In this document: piece after piece, positions 45,601 through 55,177 of the stretch
Position numbering within the stretch: the stretch's first letter is position 1
Layout of the letters: each line of letters starts with the position of its first letter
DNA from: Mycobacterium sp. 852013-51886_SCH5428379
GTDB taxonomy: Bacteria; Actinomycetota; Actinomycetes; Mycobacteriales; Mycobacteriaceae
Length of the DNA stretch: 64,000 nucleotides
Assembly: GCF_001665575.1 (NCBI RefSeq)
Contig: NZ_LZSU01000030.1
Span: forward strand, 83,243 to 147,242
Direction: 5' to 3'
Notes under the pieces: model-generated
Databases searched by the model: none
Seen by the model: the letters and a program-made list of their open reading frames with translations, nothing else
What the model was told of the DNA's origin: nothing
Made by a program: the position numbers and the translations under genes

Positions 45601-46376
45601 GCAGCGCTCCCACCCTGCTGAACCTGCTCCAGCAGGCCACCGCGATCGCCGACCGCACCGAGCTCATCTCCCCGCTCGACCGGCCGGACGCGCCGGGGGC
45701 GGGTGGGGCCCGGGGTGACGACGACCCGGACGCCCGGCTGCGCCGCCGGAAGGGGCTGATGGCCGGGCTCGCGGTCGGCGGCGTGATCGTCGTGGTGGCC
45801 CTGGTGGTGCTGGCCACCGTGCTCAGCCGCATCTTCGGTGACGTCGGCGGCGGCTTGGACGGTGACGGCCTCGGCCTGAATGCGCCGTCCAGTTCCACCG
45901 AGGCCGACCAGAACTCCGGGTCCGGCAACGTGGTGCGTCCCGTCCGGGCCACGGTCTTCTCCCCCGACGGCGGTGCGGACAACCCGGCGACCGCCGGCAA
46001 CGCCATCGACGGCAATCCGTCGACGGTGTGGGCGACCGACATCTACTCCGACCCCGCCCCGTTCCCGAACTTCAAGAACGGCGTCGGGCTGCTGCTCGAG
46101 CTGCCCCAGCCCACTCGGCTGGAGTCGGTCGACATCAGCCTCGACAGCACGGGTACGTCGGTGCAGATCCGCTCGGCCCAGTCCGCATCGCCGTCGTCGC
46201 TCACCGACACGACCGAACTGACGCCGTCCACGCCGCTCAAACCGGGCAAGAACACCATCGACGTCAGCAACGCCTCCCCCACCTCGTACGTGCTCGTGTG
46301 GATCGACACTCTCGGCACGGTCAACGGGGAGAGCCGCACGAACATCTCCGAGATCACCCTCGAGGGCACCAGCTAG
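42639..46376 (+). CDS. murJ: Lipid II flippase MurJ with C-terminal pseudokinase and outer domain
   Basis: The 1245-residue protein flips lipid II for peptidoglycan synthesis. A Pro/Arg-rich N-terminal tail (about 60 residues) is followed by about fourteen membrane segments of the MviN/MurJ fold (SRITGFLRIVLLAAILGAAL ... VANQLPNLVAALVLEATFTAIFVPVL). A linker with TTQTTKITRPTADD then leads to a kinase-like domain (about 815-1060) that lacks the HRD and DFG motifs, so it is a pseudokinase; in M. tuberculosis this region is phosphorylated by PknB and then binds FhaA. A further membrane helix (about 1090-1110) and a discoidin-like outer domain end the protein. GTG overlaps the upstream stop as GTGA. 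Confidence 0.95.
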   Translation: MSTTGQWPGPPTNPQPVQQPYPPPRRIASGAPPPPRRMPPAPPRQRIPRGPAPRRRAGRPELSDAAVVKRSWGMGVATLVSRITGFLRIVLLAAILGAALSSSFTVANQLPNLVAALVLEATFTAIFVPVLARAERDDPDGGTAFVRRLVTLATTLLLIATVLSVAAAPMLVHLMLGDDPQVDEALTTAFAYLLLPQVVFYGLTSVFMAILNTRNVFGPPAWAPVVNNIVAIVTLGVYLLVPGELSLNPVEMGNAKLLVLGIGTTLGVFAQTAVLLVAIRRERISLRPLWGLDDRLKKFGAMAAAMVLYVLISQAGLVVTNQIASTAAASGPAIYTYTWLVLQLPFGIIGVTVLTVVMPRLSRNAAANDTSAVLGDLSLATRLTMVTLIPIVALMTVGGPAIGSALFAYGNFGDTDAGYLGIAITLSAFTLVPYALVLLQLRVFYAREQPWTPILIIVVVTTVKIIASIAAPALTDDPEMVAGLLGTANGIGFVAGAIVGHILLRSNLLPRRGRMLDISVVRTILVTLTASLLAALLGQIADQVLGLEDLTERFGAAGSLARLAVLGLIMVPVIVGVLVAAKVPEATAGLSAVRRRIGGGRGAPTAAATRADQHSPAGTVPYPEPRNAPPVRRSRGPAAGGSGAPARGAGVGMWKGPAVSDESAGDSAGLPDGPAHDKPAHHTTQTTKITRPTADDFQPDVPDDKVRRDPGTGGTTTEFAVSGRPPADYGGDPTRESLPFAPPSEPPIEAATSDEDVHLIPGATIGGGRYRLLVFHGGPPNLQFWQALDTALDRQVALTFVDPDNELPDEKLQEILSRTLKLSRIDMPGVARVLDVANTGSGGLIVSEWIRGGSLTEVADTAPSAIGGARAMQSLAAAAEAAHRAGVALSIDHPSRVRVSIDGDVALAFPATMPDATPEDDIRGIGAALYALLVNRWPLPETGVPSGLAPADLDAAGQPVEPKSVDREVPFQISAAAARAVQPDGGIRSAPTLLNLLQQATAIADRTELISPLDRPDAPGAGGARGDDDPDARLRRRKGLMAGLAVGGVIVVVALVVLATVLSRIFGDVGGGLDGDGLGLNAPSSSTEADQNSGSGNVVRPVRATVFSPDGGADNPATAGNAIDGNPSTVWATDIYSDPAPFPNFKNGVGLLLELPQPTRLESVDISLDSTGTSVQIRSAQSASPSSLTDTTELTPSTPLKPGKNTIDVSNASPTSYVLVWIDTLGTVNGESRTNISEITLEGTS

Positions 46377-46430
46377 CGAGTTGTCCACAGGCCGGCGCAA
46401 TTCGTGTCGGGCCCGGCGCGCCGCGGCGCT

Positions 46431-46436
46431 TAGTGT
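46431..46436 (+). promoter_or_regulatory. -10 element (TAGTGT) for leaderless sigM
   Basis: TAGTGT lies 6 bases before the GTG at 46443, so the sigM transcript is probably leaderless. I see no clear ECF-type autoregulatory -35 box. Confidence 0.4.
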
Positions 46437-46442
46437 TCGTCT

Positions 46443-47054
46443 GTGGGGAGCTTCGACGCCGCCGACCGGTCCGACGCACAGCTGCTCGCCGCCCATGTGG
46501 CCGGCGAACGGTATGCCTTCGACGAGCTCTACCTGCGGCACCGCAGGCAGCTGACGCACCTCGCGCAGACGTTGACCCGCCATCCCCAGGACGCCGAGGA
46601 GGCACTGCAGGACGCGATGATGTCGGCACACCACCGTGCCGCCGGATTCCGCCATGACAGCACGGTCGGCAGCTGGCTGTACCGCATCGTCGTCAACGCC
46701 TGCCTCGACCGGCTGCGGCGCGCCAAGTGCCAACCCACCACCGCGCTGCTCGACGGCGACCACCCGATCGGCGATCCCACAGCCCACCTCGACGTTCGGC
46801 TCACCGTGCGGCACGCGTTGATGCGGTTACCGGTCGATCAGCGGGCCGCGGTTCTCGCGGTCGACATGCAGGGCTACTCCGTCGCCGAGACGGCCCGGCT
46901 GCTCGGCGTCGCCGAGGGCACGGTGAAGAGCCGCTGCAGCCGGGGCCGGGCGCGGCTGGCCGCGGTGCTGCGGGAGGCCGACGGCACACCGCGGCCGGGC
47001 GCGGGTGTCCGCCGTGCGGTCAGCCGGGCGTGTGATCCGTCGCGACGTGCGTGA
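46443..47054 (+). CDS. sigM: ECF sigma factor SigM
   Basis: The 203-residue protein has sigma region 2 (YAFDELYLRHRRQLTHLAQTL ... DAEEALQDAMMSAH and WLYRIVVNACLDRLRR) and region 4 (LMRLPVDQRAAVLAVDMQGYSVAETARLLGVAEGTVKSRCSRGRARL), and no region 3, as in ECF sigma factors. Position between murJ and trxB identifies SigM. In M. tuberculosis the next gene encodes the anti-sigma factor RsmA (Rv3912); here only 92 bases separate sigM from trxB and no such gene fits. The C-terminus carries about 20 extra, Arg/Pro-rich residues compared with what I recall for M. tuberculosis SigM. Confidence 0.92.
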   Translation: MGSFDAADRSDAQLLAAHVAGERYAFDELYLRHRRQLTHLAQTLTRHPQDAEEALQDAMMSAHHRAAGFRHDSTVGSWLYRIVVNACLDRLRRAKCQPTTALLDGDHPIGDPTAHLDVRLTVRHALMRLPVDQRAAVLAVDMQGYSVAETARLLGVAEGTVKSRCSRGRARLAAVLREADGTPRPGAGVRRAVSRACDPSRRA

Positions 47055-47083
47055 CGCTGCGGGCGTGGCCCCGACGACGGCGG

Positions 47084-47109
47084 GGAACACCCCGACTTAG
47101 GCTGGTGTT
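47084..47109 (+). promoter_or_regulatory. SigH-type promoter of trxB
   Basis: GGAAC (47084-47088), an 18-base spacer and GTT (47107-47109) match the GGAAC-N18-GTT pattern of SigH promoters. SigH controls thioredoxin genes in mycobacteria. The start codon is 38 bases further on. Confidence 0.6.
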
Positions 47110-47146
47110 GACAATCGTGCCGGCGTGACGCGGCAGAAAGGCACAC

Positions 47147-48118
47147 ATGACCTCCTCATCCACGGTGCACGACCTCATCATCATCGGTTCCGGACCTGCG
47201 GGTTACACCGCAGCCGTCTACGCCGCCCGCGCCCAGCTCAAGCCGCTGGTGTTCGAGGGCAGCCAGTTCGGCGGGGCGCTGATGACGACCACCGAGGTGG
47301 AGAACTACCCCGGCTTCCGGAACGGCATCACCGGTCCGGAGCTGATGGACGAGATGCGCGAGCAGGCGTTGCGGTTCGGCGCGGACCTGCGCATGGAGGA
47401 CGTCGACGAGGTGTCCCTCGACGGACCCATCAAGACCGTCACCGTCGGCGACGAGACCCACCGCGCCCGCGCCGTCATCCTCGCGATGGGTGCGGCCGCC
47501 CGCCACCTCGGGGCGCCGGGCGAGGACGCGCTGCTCGGCATGGGCGTCAGCACCTGCGCCACCTGCGACGGCTTCTTCTTCCGCGACCAGGACATCGCCG
47601 TGGTCGGCGGTGGCGACTCCGCGATGGAGGAGGCGACGTTCCTCACCCGGTTCGCGCGCAGCGTCACCGTCATCCACCGCCGCGAGGAGTTCCGGGCGTC
47701 GCGGATCATGCTCGACCGCGCCCGCGCCAACGACAAGATCACCTTCCTGACCAACACGGCCGTCACCGAGATCGAGGGCAGCCCGAAGGTCACCGGCATC
47801 CGGCTGCGGGACGTGAACACGGGCGAGGAATCCAAGCTCGCGGTGACCGGCGTGTTCGTGGCGATCGGCCACGTCCCGCGCTCCGACATCGTGCGCGGCC
47901 AGGTGGACCTCGACGAGGACGGCTACGTCCTGGTCGAGGGCCGGACCACCAGCACCTCGGTCGAAGGCGTCTTCGCCGCAGGCGATCTCGTGGACCGCAC
48001 CTACCGGCAGGCCATCACCGCCGCCGGTAGCGGGTGTTCCGCGGCGATCGACGCCGAACGCTGGCTCGCCGAGATCGGCGTGGCACCCAGCGACGAGGAA
48101 ATCTCAGCGCCGATCTGA
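47147..48118 (+). CDS. trxB: Thioredoxin reductase
   Basis: The 323-residue flavoprotein reduces thioredoxin with NADPH. FAD motif [14 protein letters not shown], redox-active pair CATC (in [15 protein letters not shown]), NADPH motif [13 protein letters not shown], and the closing FAD motif [20 protein letters not shown] are all present. The ATG follows an AGAAAGG ribosome binding site. It forms an operon with the thioredoxin gene 43 bases downstream and has a SigH-type promoter upstream, as expected for a disulfide-stress gene. Confidence 0.97.
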   Translation: MTSSSTVHDLIIIGSGPAGYTAAVYAARAQLKPLVFEGSQFGGALMTTTEVENYPGFRNGITGPELMDEMREQALRFGADLRMEDVDEVSLDGPIKTVTVGDETHRARAVILAMGAAARHLGAPGEDALLGMGVSTCATCDGFFFRDQDIAVVGGGDSAMEEATFLTRFARSVTVIHRREEFRASRIMLDRARANDKITFLTNTAVTEIEGSPKVTGIRLRDVNTGEESKLAVTGVFVAIGHVPRSDIVRGQVDLDEDGYVLVEGRTTSTSVEGVFAAGDLVDRTYRQAITAAGSGCSAAIDAERWLAEIGVAPSDEEISAPI

Positions 48119-48161
48119 CGCGCGCCCACCCCACAACCCACTTCAGCGAACAGGAGCAGCC

Positions 48162-48497
48162 ATGGCTGACACCAACACGGCCACCGTCGCCGTCACCGAC
48201 GCGTCGTTCTCCAGCGACGTACTGTCCAGCAACACCCCGGTGCTGGTCGATTTCTGGGCCACCTGGTGCGGCCCGTGCAAGATGGTCGCCCCCGTGCTCG
48301 AGGAGATTGCTTCGGAGAAGGCGGGCGCCCTGACGGTTGCCAAGCTCGACGTCGACGAGAACCCGGCCACCGCCCGCGACTTCCAGGTGGTGTCAATTCC
48401 GACGATGATCCTGTTCAAGGGCGGTGAACCCGTCAAGCGGATCGTCGGCGCGAAGGGTAAGGCCGCGCTGCTGCGCGAGATCGCCGACCACCTCTAG
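48162..48497 (+). CDS. trxA: Thioredoxin
   Basis: The 111-residue protein is a standard thioredoxin with the active site WCGPC ([20 protein letters not shown]) and the cis-Pro loop [10 protein letters not shown]. It is reduced by the TrxB encoded just upstream and passes electrons to ribonucleotide reductase, peroxiredoxins and other targets. It corresponds to M. tuberculosis TrxC (Rv3914). A GGAG-containing site lies about 8 bases before the ATG. No signal peptide. Confidence 0.97.
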   Translation: MADTNTATVAVTDASFSSDVLSSNTPVLVDFWATWCGPCKMVAPVLEEIASEKAGALTVAKLDVDENPATARDFQVVSIPTMILFKGGEPVKRIVGAKGKAALLREIADHL

Positions 48498-48639
48498 CCG
48501 ATTCGGTACCAGCCGCGCCCGCCTGGCGTTTTCCCGATAACGGGAAGCGTCTGAGACAATTACGGCCGGGGCGTTGGCGGTGGGGATGCGCGCCAGGAGT
48601 ACCCACAGCCGAATTCCGAGCCGGCCTGAAGGGGCGAGT

Positions 48640-49833
48640 ATGTCGAGTCTGCGTCGAGGTGACCGCGAGGGAGCGGTCGCCGAGATCCGCGGTGCGCTCG
48701 CCGCTCTGGGTTTGCTCGACAGTCCCGATGCGGACCTGACCACCGGTAAGCATGTCGCAGCCGACGTGTTCGACGACGAGCTCGACCAGGCGGTGCGCGC
48801 GTTCCAGCAGAACCGCGGTCTGCTCGTCGACGGCATCGTCGGCGAGGCCACCTACCGCGCGTTGAAGGAGGCGTCGTACCGCCTCGGCGCCCGTACGCTG
48901 ATGCACCAGTTCGGTGCGCCGATGTACGGCGACGACGTGGCGACGCTGCAGGCCCGGCTGCAGGACCTCGGGTTCTACACCGGTCTGGTCGACGGGCACT
49001 TCGGATTGCAGACCCACCACGGCCTGTCGTCGTACCAGCGCGAGTACGGGCTGTATCCGGACGGCATCTGCGGTCCAGAGACGTTGCGCTCCTTGTACTT
49101 TCTCGGATCCCGTGTCACCGGCGGATCCCCGCACGCAATCCGCGAGGAGGAGCTGGTCCGGCGCTCCGGTCCGCGTCTGTCCGGTAAGCGGGTCATCATC
49201 GATCCGGGCCGCGGCGGCAGCGACCACGGGGTGATCGTCAACGGACCCGAAGGCCCGATCAGCGAGGCCGACGTGCTGTGGGATCTGGCCAGCCGCCTGG
49301 AGGGCCGGATGACCGCGATCGGCATGGAGACCTTCCTCTCGCGGCCCGTCAACCGCAGCCCGTCCGACGCGGAACGGGCTGCGACCGCGAACACCGTGGG
49401 AGCCGATCTCATGATCAGCCTGCGGTGCGCGACGCAGCCCTCCGTGGCCGCCAACGGGGTGGCGTCGTTCCACTTCGGAAACTCGCACGGCTCGGTATCG
49501 ACGATCGGCCGCAATCTGGCCGACTTCATCCAGCGGGAGATCGTGGCGCGCACCGGATTACAGGACTGCCGCAGCCATGGCCGCACCTGGGATCTGCTGC
49601 GCCTGACCAGGATGCCCACCGTGCAGGTCGACGTCGGCTACATCACCAATCCGCACGATCGAGATCTGTTGGTGGTCAACCAGACTCGTGATGCCCTCGC
49701 CGAGGGCATCCTCGCCGCCGTCAAGCGGCTCTATCTGCTCGGCAAGAACGACCGCCCCACGGGCACTTTCACTTTCGCCGAACTGCTGGCCCACGAATTG
49801 TCGGTCGAGCAGGCCGGACACCTTCGGCCGTAG
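48640..49833 (+). CDS. cwlM: CwlM, inactive amidase-like regulator of peptidoglycan synthesis
   Basis: The 397-residue protein has two peptidoglycan-binding repeats (about residues 1-70 and 85-160; DDELDQAVRAFQQNRGLLVDG and GDDVATLQARLQDLGFYTGLVDG) and an amidase_3 fold. Two usual zinc histidines are replaced: DPGRGGSDHG instead of DPGHGG, and SLRC where SIHxN is expected, so it should not cut the wall. In mycobacteria CwlM is phosphorylated by PknB and activates MurA, the first enzyme of precursor synthesis. ATG at 48640 matches the usual start; an ORF extension upstream is rejected. It ends 3 bases before the convergent GNAT-like gene. Confidence 0.95.
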   Translation: MSSLRRGDREGAVAEIRGALAALGLLDSPDADLTTGKHVAADVFDDELDQAVRAFQQNRGLLVDGIVGEATYRALKEASYRLGARTLMHQFGAPMYGDDVATLQARLQDLGFYTGLVDGHFGLQTHHGLSSYQREYGLYPDGICGPETLRSLYFLGSRVTGGSPHAIREEELVRRSGPRLSGKRVIIDPGRGGSDHGVIVNGPEGPISEADVLWDLASRLEGRMTAIGMETFLSRPVNRSPSDAERAATANTVGADLMISLRCATQPSVAANGVASFHFGNSHGSVSTIGRNLADFIQREIVARTGLQDCRSHGRTWDLLRLTRMPTVQVDVGYITNPHDRDLLVVNQTRDALAEGILAAVKRLYLLGKNDRPTGTFTFAELLAHELSVEQAGHLRP

Positions 49834-49836
49834 CCG

Positions 49837-50586
49837 TTAGGTGTAGCGGCCGGCTCCTGCCCCGACGGGCTGCTGCAGCTGTGCCGATTCGAGCAGCCGT
49901 TCCAGCGCAGCCTCCACGTCCGCCTTCCAACCCAGTCCCTGCTCGAGTTCCAGACGCAGTCGGGGGAAGTACGGATGCGGCGCCACCACGGTGAAGCCGA
50001 CGGCCTCGAGCAGATCGGCGCCGATCACGCAGCGCTGCACCGAACAATCCCCGAGCACCGCGACCGCGGCGTCGCAGTCCCCCGGCACCACCCGCGGGTC
50101 GGCGAGGTGCTCGGTGGCCTCCGTACGGCCGAACGCCTCGAGGGCACGGACACCGCGGCGCACCAGATCGGCGACCACCGACGTCAGCAGTCTCTGCGGT
50201 AGGGACTCACTGTCGGGTCCGGCCTCGACGCCGACCGAAGTGAGCAGAATGGCGTCGGCACTCACCGGTCCGCTGGGAAACAGGCCGGCCCGCGGCACCG
50301 CCCTCGGCGGGGCGTAGAACGCGTATCCGAGACACGGCTCTTCTCGATTCGATACGAGCAGATCCGGGTCATCGGTCTCGGCGCTCGAGCACTGCACCGC
50401 GACCTGACCGCACGAACCCCACTCGAGCATGACCATCGACAGCCACGCTTCCTTCTCGAACTCGGGGTCCGACAGGTGGTCCTCCTGCAGCGTGGCCGGG
50501 TCGACCTCCCAGAACACACAGCGGCGTGCGTGCTTGGGCAAATGTTCGAAGCCCTCGAGCCGCAAGGGCGTGATTCGTGCCGACAC
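49837..50586 (-). CDS. GNAT-like conserved protein (Rv3916c family)
   Basis: The 249-residue protein resembles the actinobacterial family encoded beside parB (Rv3916c), which has a weak GNAT acetyltransferase fold: the N-terminal ITPLRLEGFEHLPKHARRCVFWEVDP is conserved, and the C-terminal LLEAVGFTVVAPHPYFPRLRLEL is like a GNAT end strand. No clear acetyl-CoA loop is visible, so catalytic activity is doubtful. The biological role is unknown. It lies downstream of parB on the same strand, 189 bases away and after a small hairpin, and is convergent with cwlM. Confidence 0.75.
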   Translation of the reverse strand: MSARITPLRLEGFEHLPKHARRCVFWEVDPATLQEDHLSDPEFEKEAWLSMVMLEWGSCGQVAVQCSSAETDDPDLLVSNREEPCLGYAFYAPPRAVPRAGLFPSGPVSADAILLTSVGVEAGPDSESLPQRLLTSVVADLVRRGVRALEAFGRTEATEHLADPRVVPGDCDAAVAVLGDCSVQRCVIGADLLEAVGFTVVAPHPYFPRLRLELEQGLGWKADVEAALERLLESAQLQQPVGAGAGRYT

Positions 50587-50775
50587 TCAGGTTCCCCGGT
50601 TCCTGTCCGCGGTCCGCTGCTGCGGCCGCCCCTCCAGAGTAGGAGATATCGCTGCCCGACCCCCGTTGCGAGACGGAATCCCCTGAGCGACAAGGGATTC
50701 GCTTCGGGCAGGCCGTGCGTTCCGCTGCGGATGCGTCGTAGTTGTCACAGTGACGTAACTGCCGTGGGTGGTTGG
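50587..50775. other. parB-Rv3916c intergenic region
   Basis: No gene is seen in this 189-base gap. It contains a hairpin GAATCCC/GGGATTC (50676-50700, 11-base loop), a possible parB terminator on the minus strand, and a small palindrome GTCACAGTGAC at 50744-50754. Confidence 0.4.
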
Positions 50776-51768
50776 TCAGCGCGTCGTCGAGTTCATCAAC
50801 TCGACAATCCGCTGCAAATCGTCCACCGACCCGAATTCGACCACGATCTTGCCCTTCCGTTTGCCGAGACTCACGGTGACGCGGGTATCGAACGCCGTCG
50901 ACAGCTGCTCAGCAACATCCTGGAGGCCGGGCATCTGAATCGGCTTACGCTTCGGTGGTGTCGGTGCGGCGGGACCGTTCCGGTTGGCCAACGTGACCGC
51001 TTCTTCGGTCGCGCGGACCGACAGTCCCTCGGCGACGATCCGCGCGGCGAGTTCCTCCTGCCGTTCCGGACCACCCTCGAGGGCGAGCAGCGCCCGGGCA
51101 TGGCCCGCGGACAGCACCCCCGCCGCGACCCGGCGCTGCACGGCGATAGGAAGACGCAGCAGCCGGATCATGTTCGTGATGAGCGGCCGCGATCGTCCGA
51201 TCCGCGTGGCGAGTTCATCGTGGGTGACACCGAACTCGTCGAGCAGCTGCTGGTAGGCCGCCGCCTCTTCCAACGGGTTCAGCTGGACCCGGTGGATGTT
51301 CTCGAGAAGCGCGTCCCGCAGCAGATTGTCGTCTGCAGTCTCGCGGACGATGGCGGGGATCGCGGCCAGCTCGGCCTGTTGGGCAGCGCGCCAGCGCCGC
51401 TCCCCCATCACCAGCTGATAGCGCACCGGTCCGTCGGCGTTGTCGAGCGCGCGGACGACGATCGGCTGCATGAGGCCGAACTCGCGGATCGAGTGAACGA
51501 GCTCCGCCAACGCCTCGTCGTCGAACACCTGCCGCGGCTGCCGGGGGTTCGGTTCGATCGCCGCGGGATCAATCTCGCGATAGACCGCGCCCACTTCGAC
51601 GACGGGTGGCACTGCCGCCGGCCCCCCGCCGATCACCACATCCGCCGCCGCGGAGCCCATGCGCGGGCCGCCGAGTGCAGCGCTGCCGCCGTCCTCCCCC
51701 GGTCCGGTCGGGATCAACGAGGCCAGGCCGCGGCCGAGTCCGCTGCGCTTGCGGGTGGGCTGGGTCAT
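50776..51768 (-). CDS. parB: Chromosome-partitioning protein ParB
   Basis: The 330-residue CTPase/DNA-clamp protein loads at parS and slides to form the partition complex at oriC. The N-terminal tail [15 protein letters not shown] binds ParA; the ParB/Srx domain has [21 protein letters not shown] and [11 protein letters not shown]; the KorB-type helix-turn-helix has [20 protein letters not shown]; the C-terminal dimer domain ends the protein. ATG at 51766-51768 is preferred over 51813 because GGAG lies 8 bases before it. It follows parA by 31 bases. Confidence 0.96.
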   Translation of the reverse strand: MTQPTRKRSGLGRGLASLIPTGPGEDGGSAALGGPRMGSAAADVVIGGGPAAVPPVVEVGAVYREIDPAAIEPNPRQPRQVFDDEALAELVHSIREFGLMQPIVVRALDNADGPVRYQLVMGERRWRAAQQAELAAIPAIVRETADDNLLRDALLENIHRVQLNPLEEAAAYQQLLDEFGVTHDELATRIGRSRPLITNMIRLLRLPIAVQRRVAAGVLSAGHARALLALEGGPERQEELAARIVAEGLSVRATEEAVTLANRNGPAAPTPPKRKPIQMPGLQDVAEQLSTAFDTRVTVSLGKRKGKIVVEFGSVDDLQRIVELMNSTTR

Positions 51769-51799
51769 CGTGTCGTCTCCTTCGTCCACGCACACACGG

Positions 51800-52744
51800 T
51801 CATCGCCGGGCACCGTCGTGAGGTGCGCCCCGCTGCGCCAGCTCGCGGCTGGCGTCCAGATAGCTCATCGCGCCCCGGGATCCGGGGTCGTAGCCGAGGA
51901 TCGTCATCCCGTATCCGGGCGCCTCGGACACCTTCACACTGCGCGGGATGACCGTCCGCAGCACGATGTCGCCGAAGTGCGCCCGCACGTCGTTCGCGAC
52001 CTGATCGGCGAGCTTGGTGCGACCGTCGTACATCGTCAGGATGACGGTCGACACGGTGAGCTCGGGATTGAGGTGGGACTTGACCATCTCGATGTTGCGC
52101 AGTAGCTGCCCGACGCCCTCCAGCGCGTAGTACTCGCACTGGATCGGGATCAGGACCTCCGGCGCGGCCACCAATGCATTGATGGTGAGCAGCCCGAGCG
52201 ACGGCGGGCAGTCGATGAAGACGTAGTCGAAGTCATGGTGTTTGAGCTCAGCCAGCGCTGTGCGCAGTCGGCCCTCCCGCGCCACCATGCTGACCAACTC
52301 GATCTCCGCACCTGCGAGGTCGATGGTCGCCGGCACACAGAACAGCTTCTCGTTGTGGGGGCTCTGTTGCAGCGCTTCCTGCACCGGGATCTCGCCGATC
52401 AGCACCTCGTACGACGATGCCGTACCCGGGCGATGCTCGATGCCGAGCGCGGTGCTGGCGTTGCCCTGCGGGTCCAAATCGATGACGAGCACCTTCAGAC
52501 CCTGGAGCGCGAGAGCGGCCGCGATGTTCACCGCGGTCGTGGTCTTGCCGACGCCGCCCTTCTGGTTGGCGATCGTGAACACCCGCTGACGGCTGGGCCG
52601 CGGCAGCCCGGCCTGCTTGGCGGAATGCAGCACCCGCACCGCACGCTGCGCCTCCGCACCGATCGGCGTATCAGCAGCGATCTCGTCACCCCATGTTTCA
52701 CGTGAAACAGGCGTGCCGCCCGTCGCGTCCGGCACTCGACCCAT
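51800..52744 (-). CDS. parA: Chromosome-partitioning ATPase ParA
   Basis: The 314-residue MinD/ParA-type ATPase moves ParB-parS complexes. The deviant Walker A is [12 protein letters not shown], followed by [16 protein letters not shown] and [16 protein letters not shown]. Two start codons are close: ATG at 52748-52750 overlaps the rsmG stop as ATGA, while ATG at 52742-52744 has AGGAG at 6 bases; the second is preferred. A perfect parS site lies inside the first 20 codons (encoding PVSRETW). The N-terminal 50 residues before the ATPase are typical of the mycobacterial form. Confidence 0.95.
   Translation of the reverse strand: MGRVPDATGGTPVSRETWGDEIAADTPIGAEAQRAVRVLHSAKQAGLPRPSRQRVFTIANQKGGVGKTTTAVNIAAALALQGLKVLVIDLDPQGNASTALGIEHRPGTASSYEVLIGEIPVQEALQQSPHNEKLFCVPATIDLAGAEIELVSMVAREGRLRTALAELKHHDFDYVFIDCPPSLGLLTINALVAAPEVLIPIQCEYYALEGVGQLLRNIEMVKSHLNPELTVSTVILTMYDGRTKLADQVANDVRAHFGDIVLRTVIPRSVKVSEAPGYGMTILGYDPGSRGAMSYLDASRELAQRGAPHDGARR
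52694..52709. promoter_or_regulatory. parS site 1 (perfect, within parA)
   Basis: TGTTTCACGTGAAACA is the perfect 16-base parS palindrome recognised by ParB. It lies inside the 5' end of parA, about 5.5 kb from oriC, and so fixes several parA codons. Confidence 0.95.
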
Positions 52745-52746
52745 GC

Positions 52747-53472
<726 letters not shown>

Positions 53473-53480
53473 CTAAGGGG

Positions 53481-54014
53481 TCAGTCCGCGAGGACGACGA
53501 CCCGGCGGGACGGCTCAACGCCCTCGCTCTCGCTGTGCACACCCGCAACGGCGGCGACAGCGTCGTGCACGATCTTGCGTTCGAACGGGGTCATCGGGGC
53601 CAGCTCCTCGCGCTCTCCGGACTCCAGCACCCGACGGGCGACCTTGTCCCCCAGCGCGGCCAGTTCGTCACGACGGCGACGACGCCACCGCGCGATGTCC
53701 AGCATCAGTCGGCTGCGCTCACCGGTCTTCTGGTGCACCGCGAGCCGCGTCAGCTCCTGCAGCGCATCGAGCACCTCGCCCTTCCGGCCCACGAGCTTGT
53801 TCAGATCGTCACCGCCGTCGATGCTGACCACGGCGCGGTCACCCTCGACGTCCAGGTCGATGTCGCCGTCGAAGTCCAGCAGATCGAGCAGCTCTTCGAG
53901 ATAGTCGCCGGCAATCTCGCCTTCGGCGACGAGGCGCTCCTCGAGATCGTCCTCCCCGGCCGGCGCTGCCGCCTCAGTGTCCTCGGTGCGCGTAGTCGTA
54001 TCAGCGTCCGTCAT
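53481..54014 (-). CDS. jag: Jag/KhpB-type R3H-KH RNA-binding protein
   Basis: The 177-residue protein has an acidic N-terminal part (about residues 1-60), a KH-like domain with the GxxG-type loop LVGRKGEVLDALQ, and a C-terminal R3H domain (LAPMTPFERKIVHDAVAAV ... EPSRRVVV). Such proteins bind RNA and, in other bacteria, work with KhpA in envelope growth and with YidC. It corresponds to Rv3920c. It lies 35 bases after yidC and 50 before rsmG. It has no Jag_N domain, which is usual in actinobacteria. Confidence 0.93.
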   Translation of the reverse strand: MTDADTTTRTEDTEAAAPAGEDDLEERLVAEGEIAGDYLEELLDLLDFDGDIDLDVEGDRAVVSIDGGDDLNKLVGRKGEVLDALQELTRLAVHQKTGERSRLMLDIARWRRRRRDELAALGDKVARRVLESGEREELAPMTPFERKIVHDAVAAVAGVHSESEGVEPSRRVVVLAD

Positions 54015-54049
54015 GTTCGTGCCTCTCTTCTCGGCCAGTGCGGGACTGG

Positions 54050-55177
54050 CTAACGCTTACGTTTCTTGGGCCGGGCGCCCGGCTGCGGTGTTCGGTTCGT
54101 GGACGGCCGCGAGCCAGTGGGCTTGGCCGCTGCCTTGCCGGACTTGGGTGTCGCCCCACGGGCCGGCGACGCGTCGCCTTCCGCCGCTGGCGCGGCCGGT
54201 GTCTCGTCGGTGACAGAATCGTCGGTGACCGAATCGTCCGCAGCAGAGCCGTTGGTCCCCGCACCCTTACGGCGCTTCGGCTTGGCCCCGGGCGCAGGCG
54301 CGTTGGCCGCCCGCCGCTCGAGTGCCTCGACCTTCTTGGCTTCCTCTTCCTTCTCGATCTTGCCGAACACGTAGTGCTGCTGACCGAAGGTCCAGATGTT
54401 GTTCGCGAGCCAGTACATGATCACGGCGAGCGGCAGGAACGGACCACCGACGACCACGCCGAGCGGGAACACGTACAGCGCGAGCTTGTTCATCATCGCC
54501 GTCTGCGGATTCGCCGCGGCCTCGGGACTCTGTCGCGCCACCGATGCCCGACTGTTGAAGTACGTCGCGACGCCGGCGAGGATCATGATCGGCACACCGA
54601 CCCCGATGACCGCCGCACGGTTGAATTCGGTGAACGCATCCAAACCCGAGGTCTGGATCATGGTGGCGCTCAACGGCGCGCCGAACAGGTTCGCGTCGAG
54701 GAAGTTCGCGACGTCGGTCGGGCTGAACACGTAGTTGCCGGTCGCCCGGTTCTGCTCCACGGACAGTTGGATCTGCCCGAACCCGCCCTGGGTGCGGTTG
54801 AACGACCGCAACACGTGGAAGAGCCCGAGGAACACCGGCACCTGGGCAAGCATCGGCAGGCAGCCGAGGATCGGGTTGAACCCATGTTCCTTCTGCAGCT
54901 TCTGCATCTCCAGCGCCATCCGCTGGCGGTCCTTGCCGTACTTCTTCTGCAGCGCCTTGATCTGCGGCTGCAACTCCTGCATCTGCCGCGTGGTCCGGAT
55001 CTGCTTCACGAACGGTTTGTAGAGGATCGCGCGCAGGGTGAACACGAGGAACATCACCGACAGCGCCCAGGCGAAGAAGTTGCTGGGCCCGAGGAGGAAG
55101 GCGAAGGCCTTGTACCAAACCCACATGATCGCCGACACCGGGTAGTAGATGATGTCGAGGCTGAACCAGTTAAACAA
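54050..55177 (-). CDS. yidC: Membrane protein insertase YidC
   Basis: The 375-residue protein inserts and folds membrane proteins. It begins [25 protein letters not shown] without the large outer domain of enterobacterial YidC, and shows five hydrophobic segments. The cytosolic loop after the second is [30 protein letters not shown], and [22 protein letters not shown] is the conserved third segment. A long basic/Pro/Ala tail of about 100 residues ends in RPKKRKR and may bind ribosomes. It overlaps yidD by 8 bases. Confidence 0.96.
   Translation of the reverse strand: MFNWFSLDIIYYPVSAIMWVWYKAFAFLLGPSNFFAWALSVMFLVFTLRAILYKPFVKQIRTTRQMQELQPQIKALQKKYGKDRQRMALEMQKLQKEHGFNPILGCLPMLAQVPVFLGLFHVLRSFNRTQGGFGQIQLSVEQNRATGNYVFSPTDVANFLDANLFGAPLSATMIQTSGLDAFTEFNRAAVIGVGVPIMILAGVATYFNSRASVARQSPEAAANPQTAMMNKLALYVFPLGVVVGGPFLPLAVIMYWLANNIWTFGQQHYVFGKIEKEEEAKKVEALERRAANAPAPGAKPKRRKGAGTNGSAADDSVTDDSVTDETPAAPAAEGDASPARGATPKSGKAAAKPTGSRPSTNRTPQPGARPKKRKR

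Noticed and set aside
44229..46814. 861-codon open frame antisense to murJ and sigM
   Set aside because: Shadow frame; its amino-acid make-up (Arg/Gly/His/Val rich) is typical of antisense reading in high-GC DNA.
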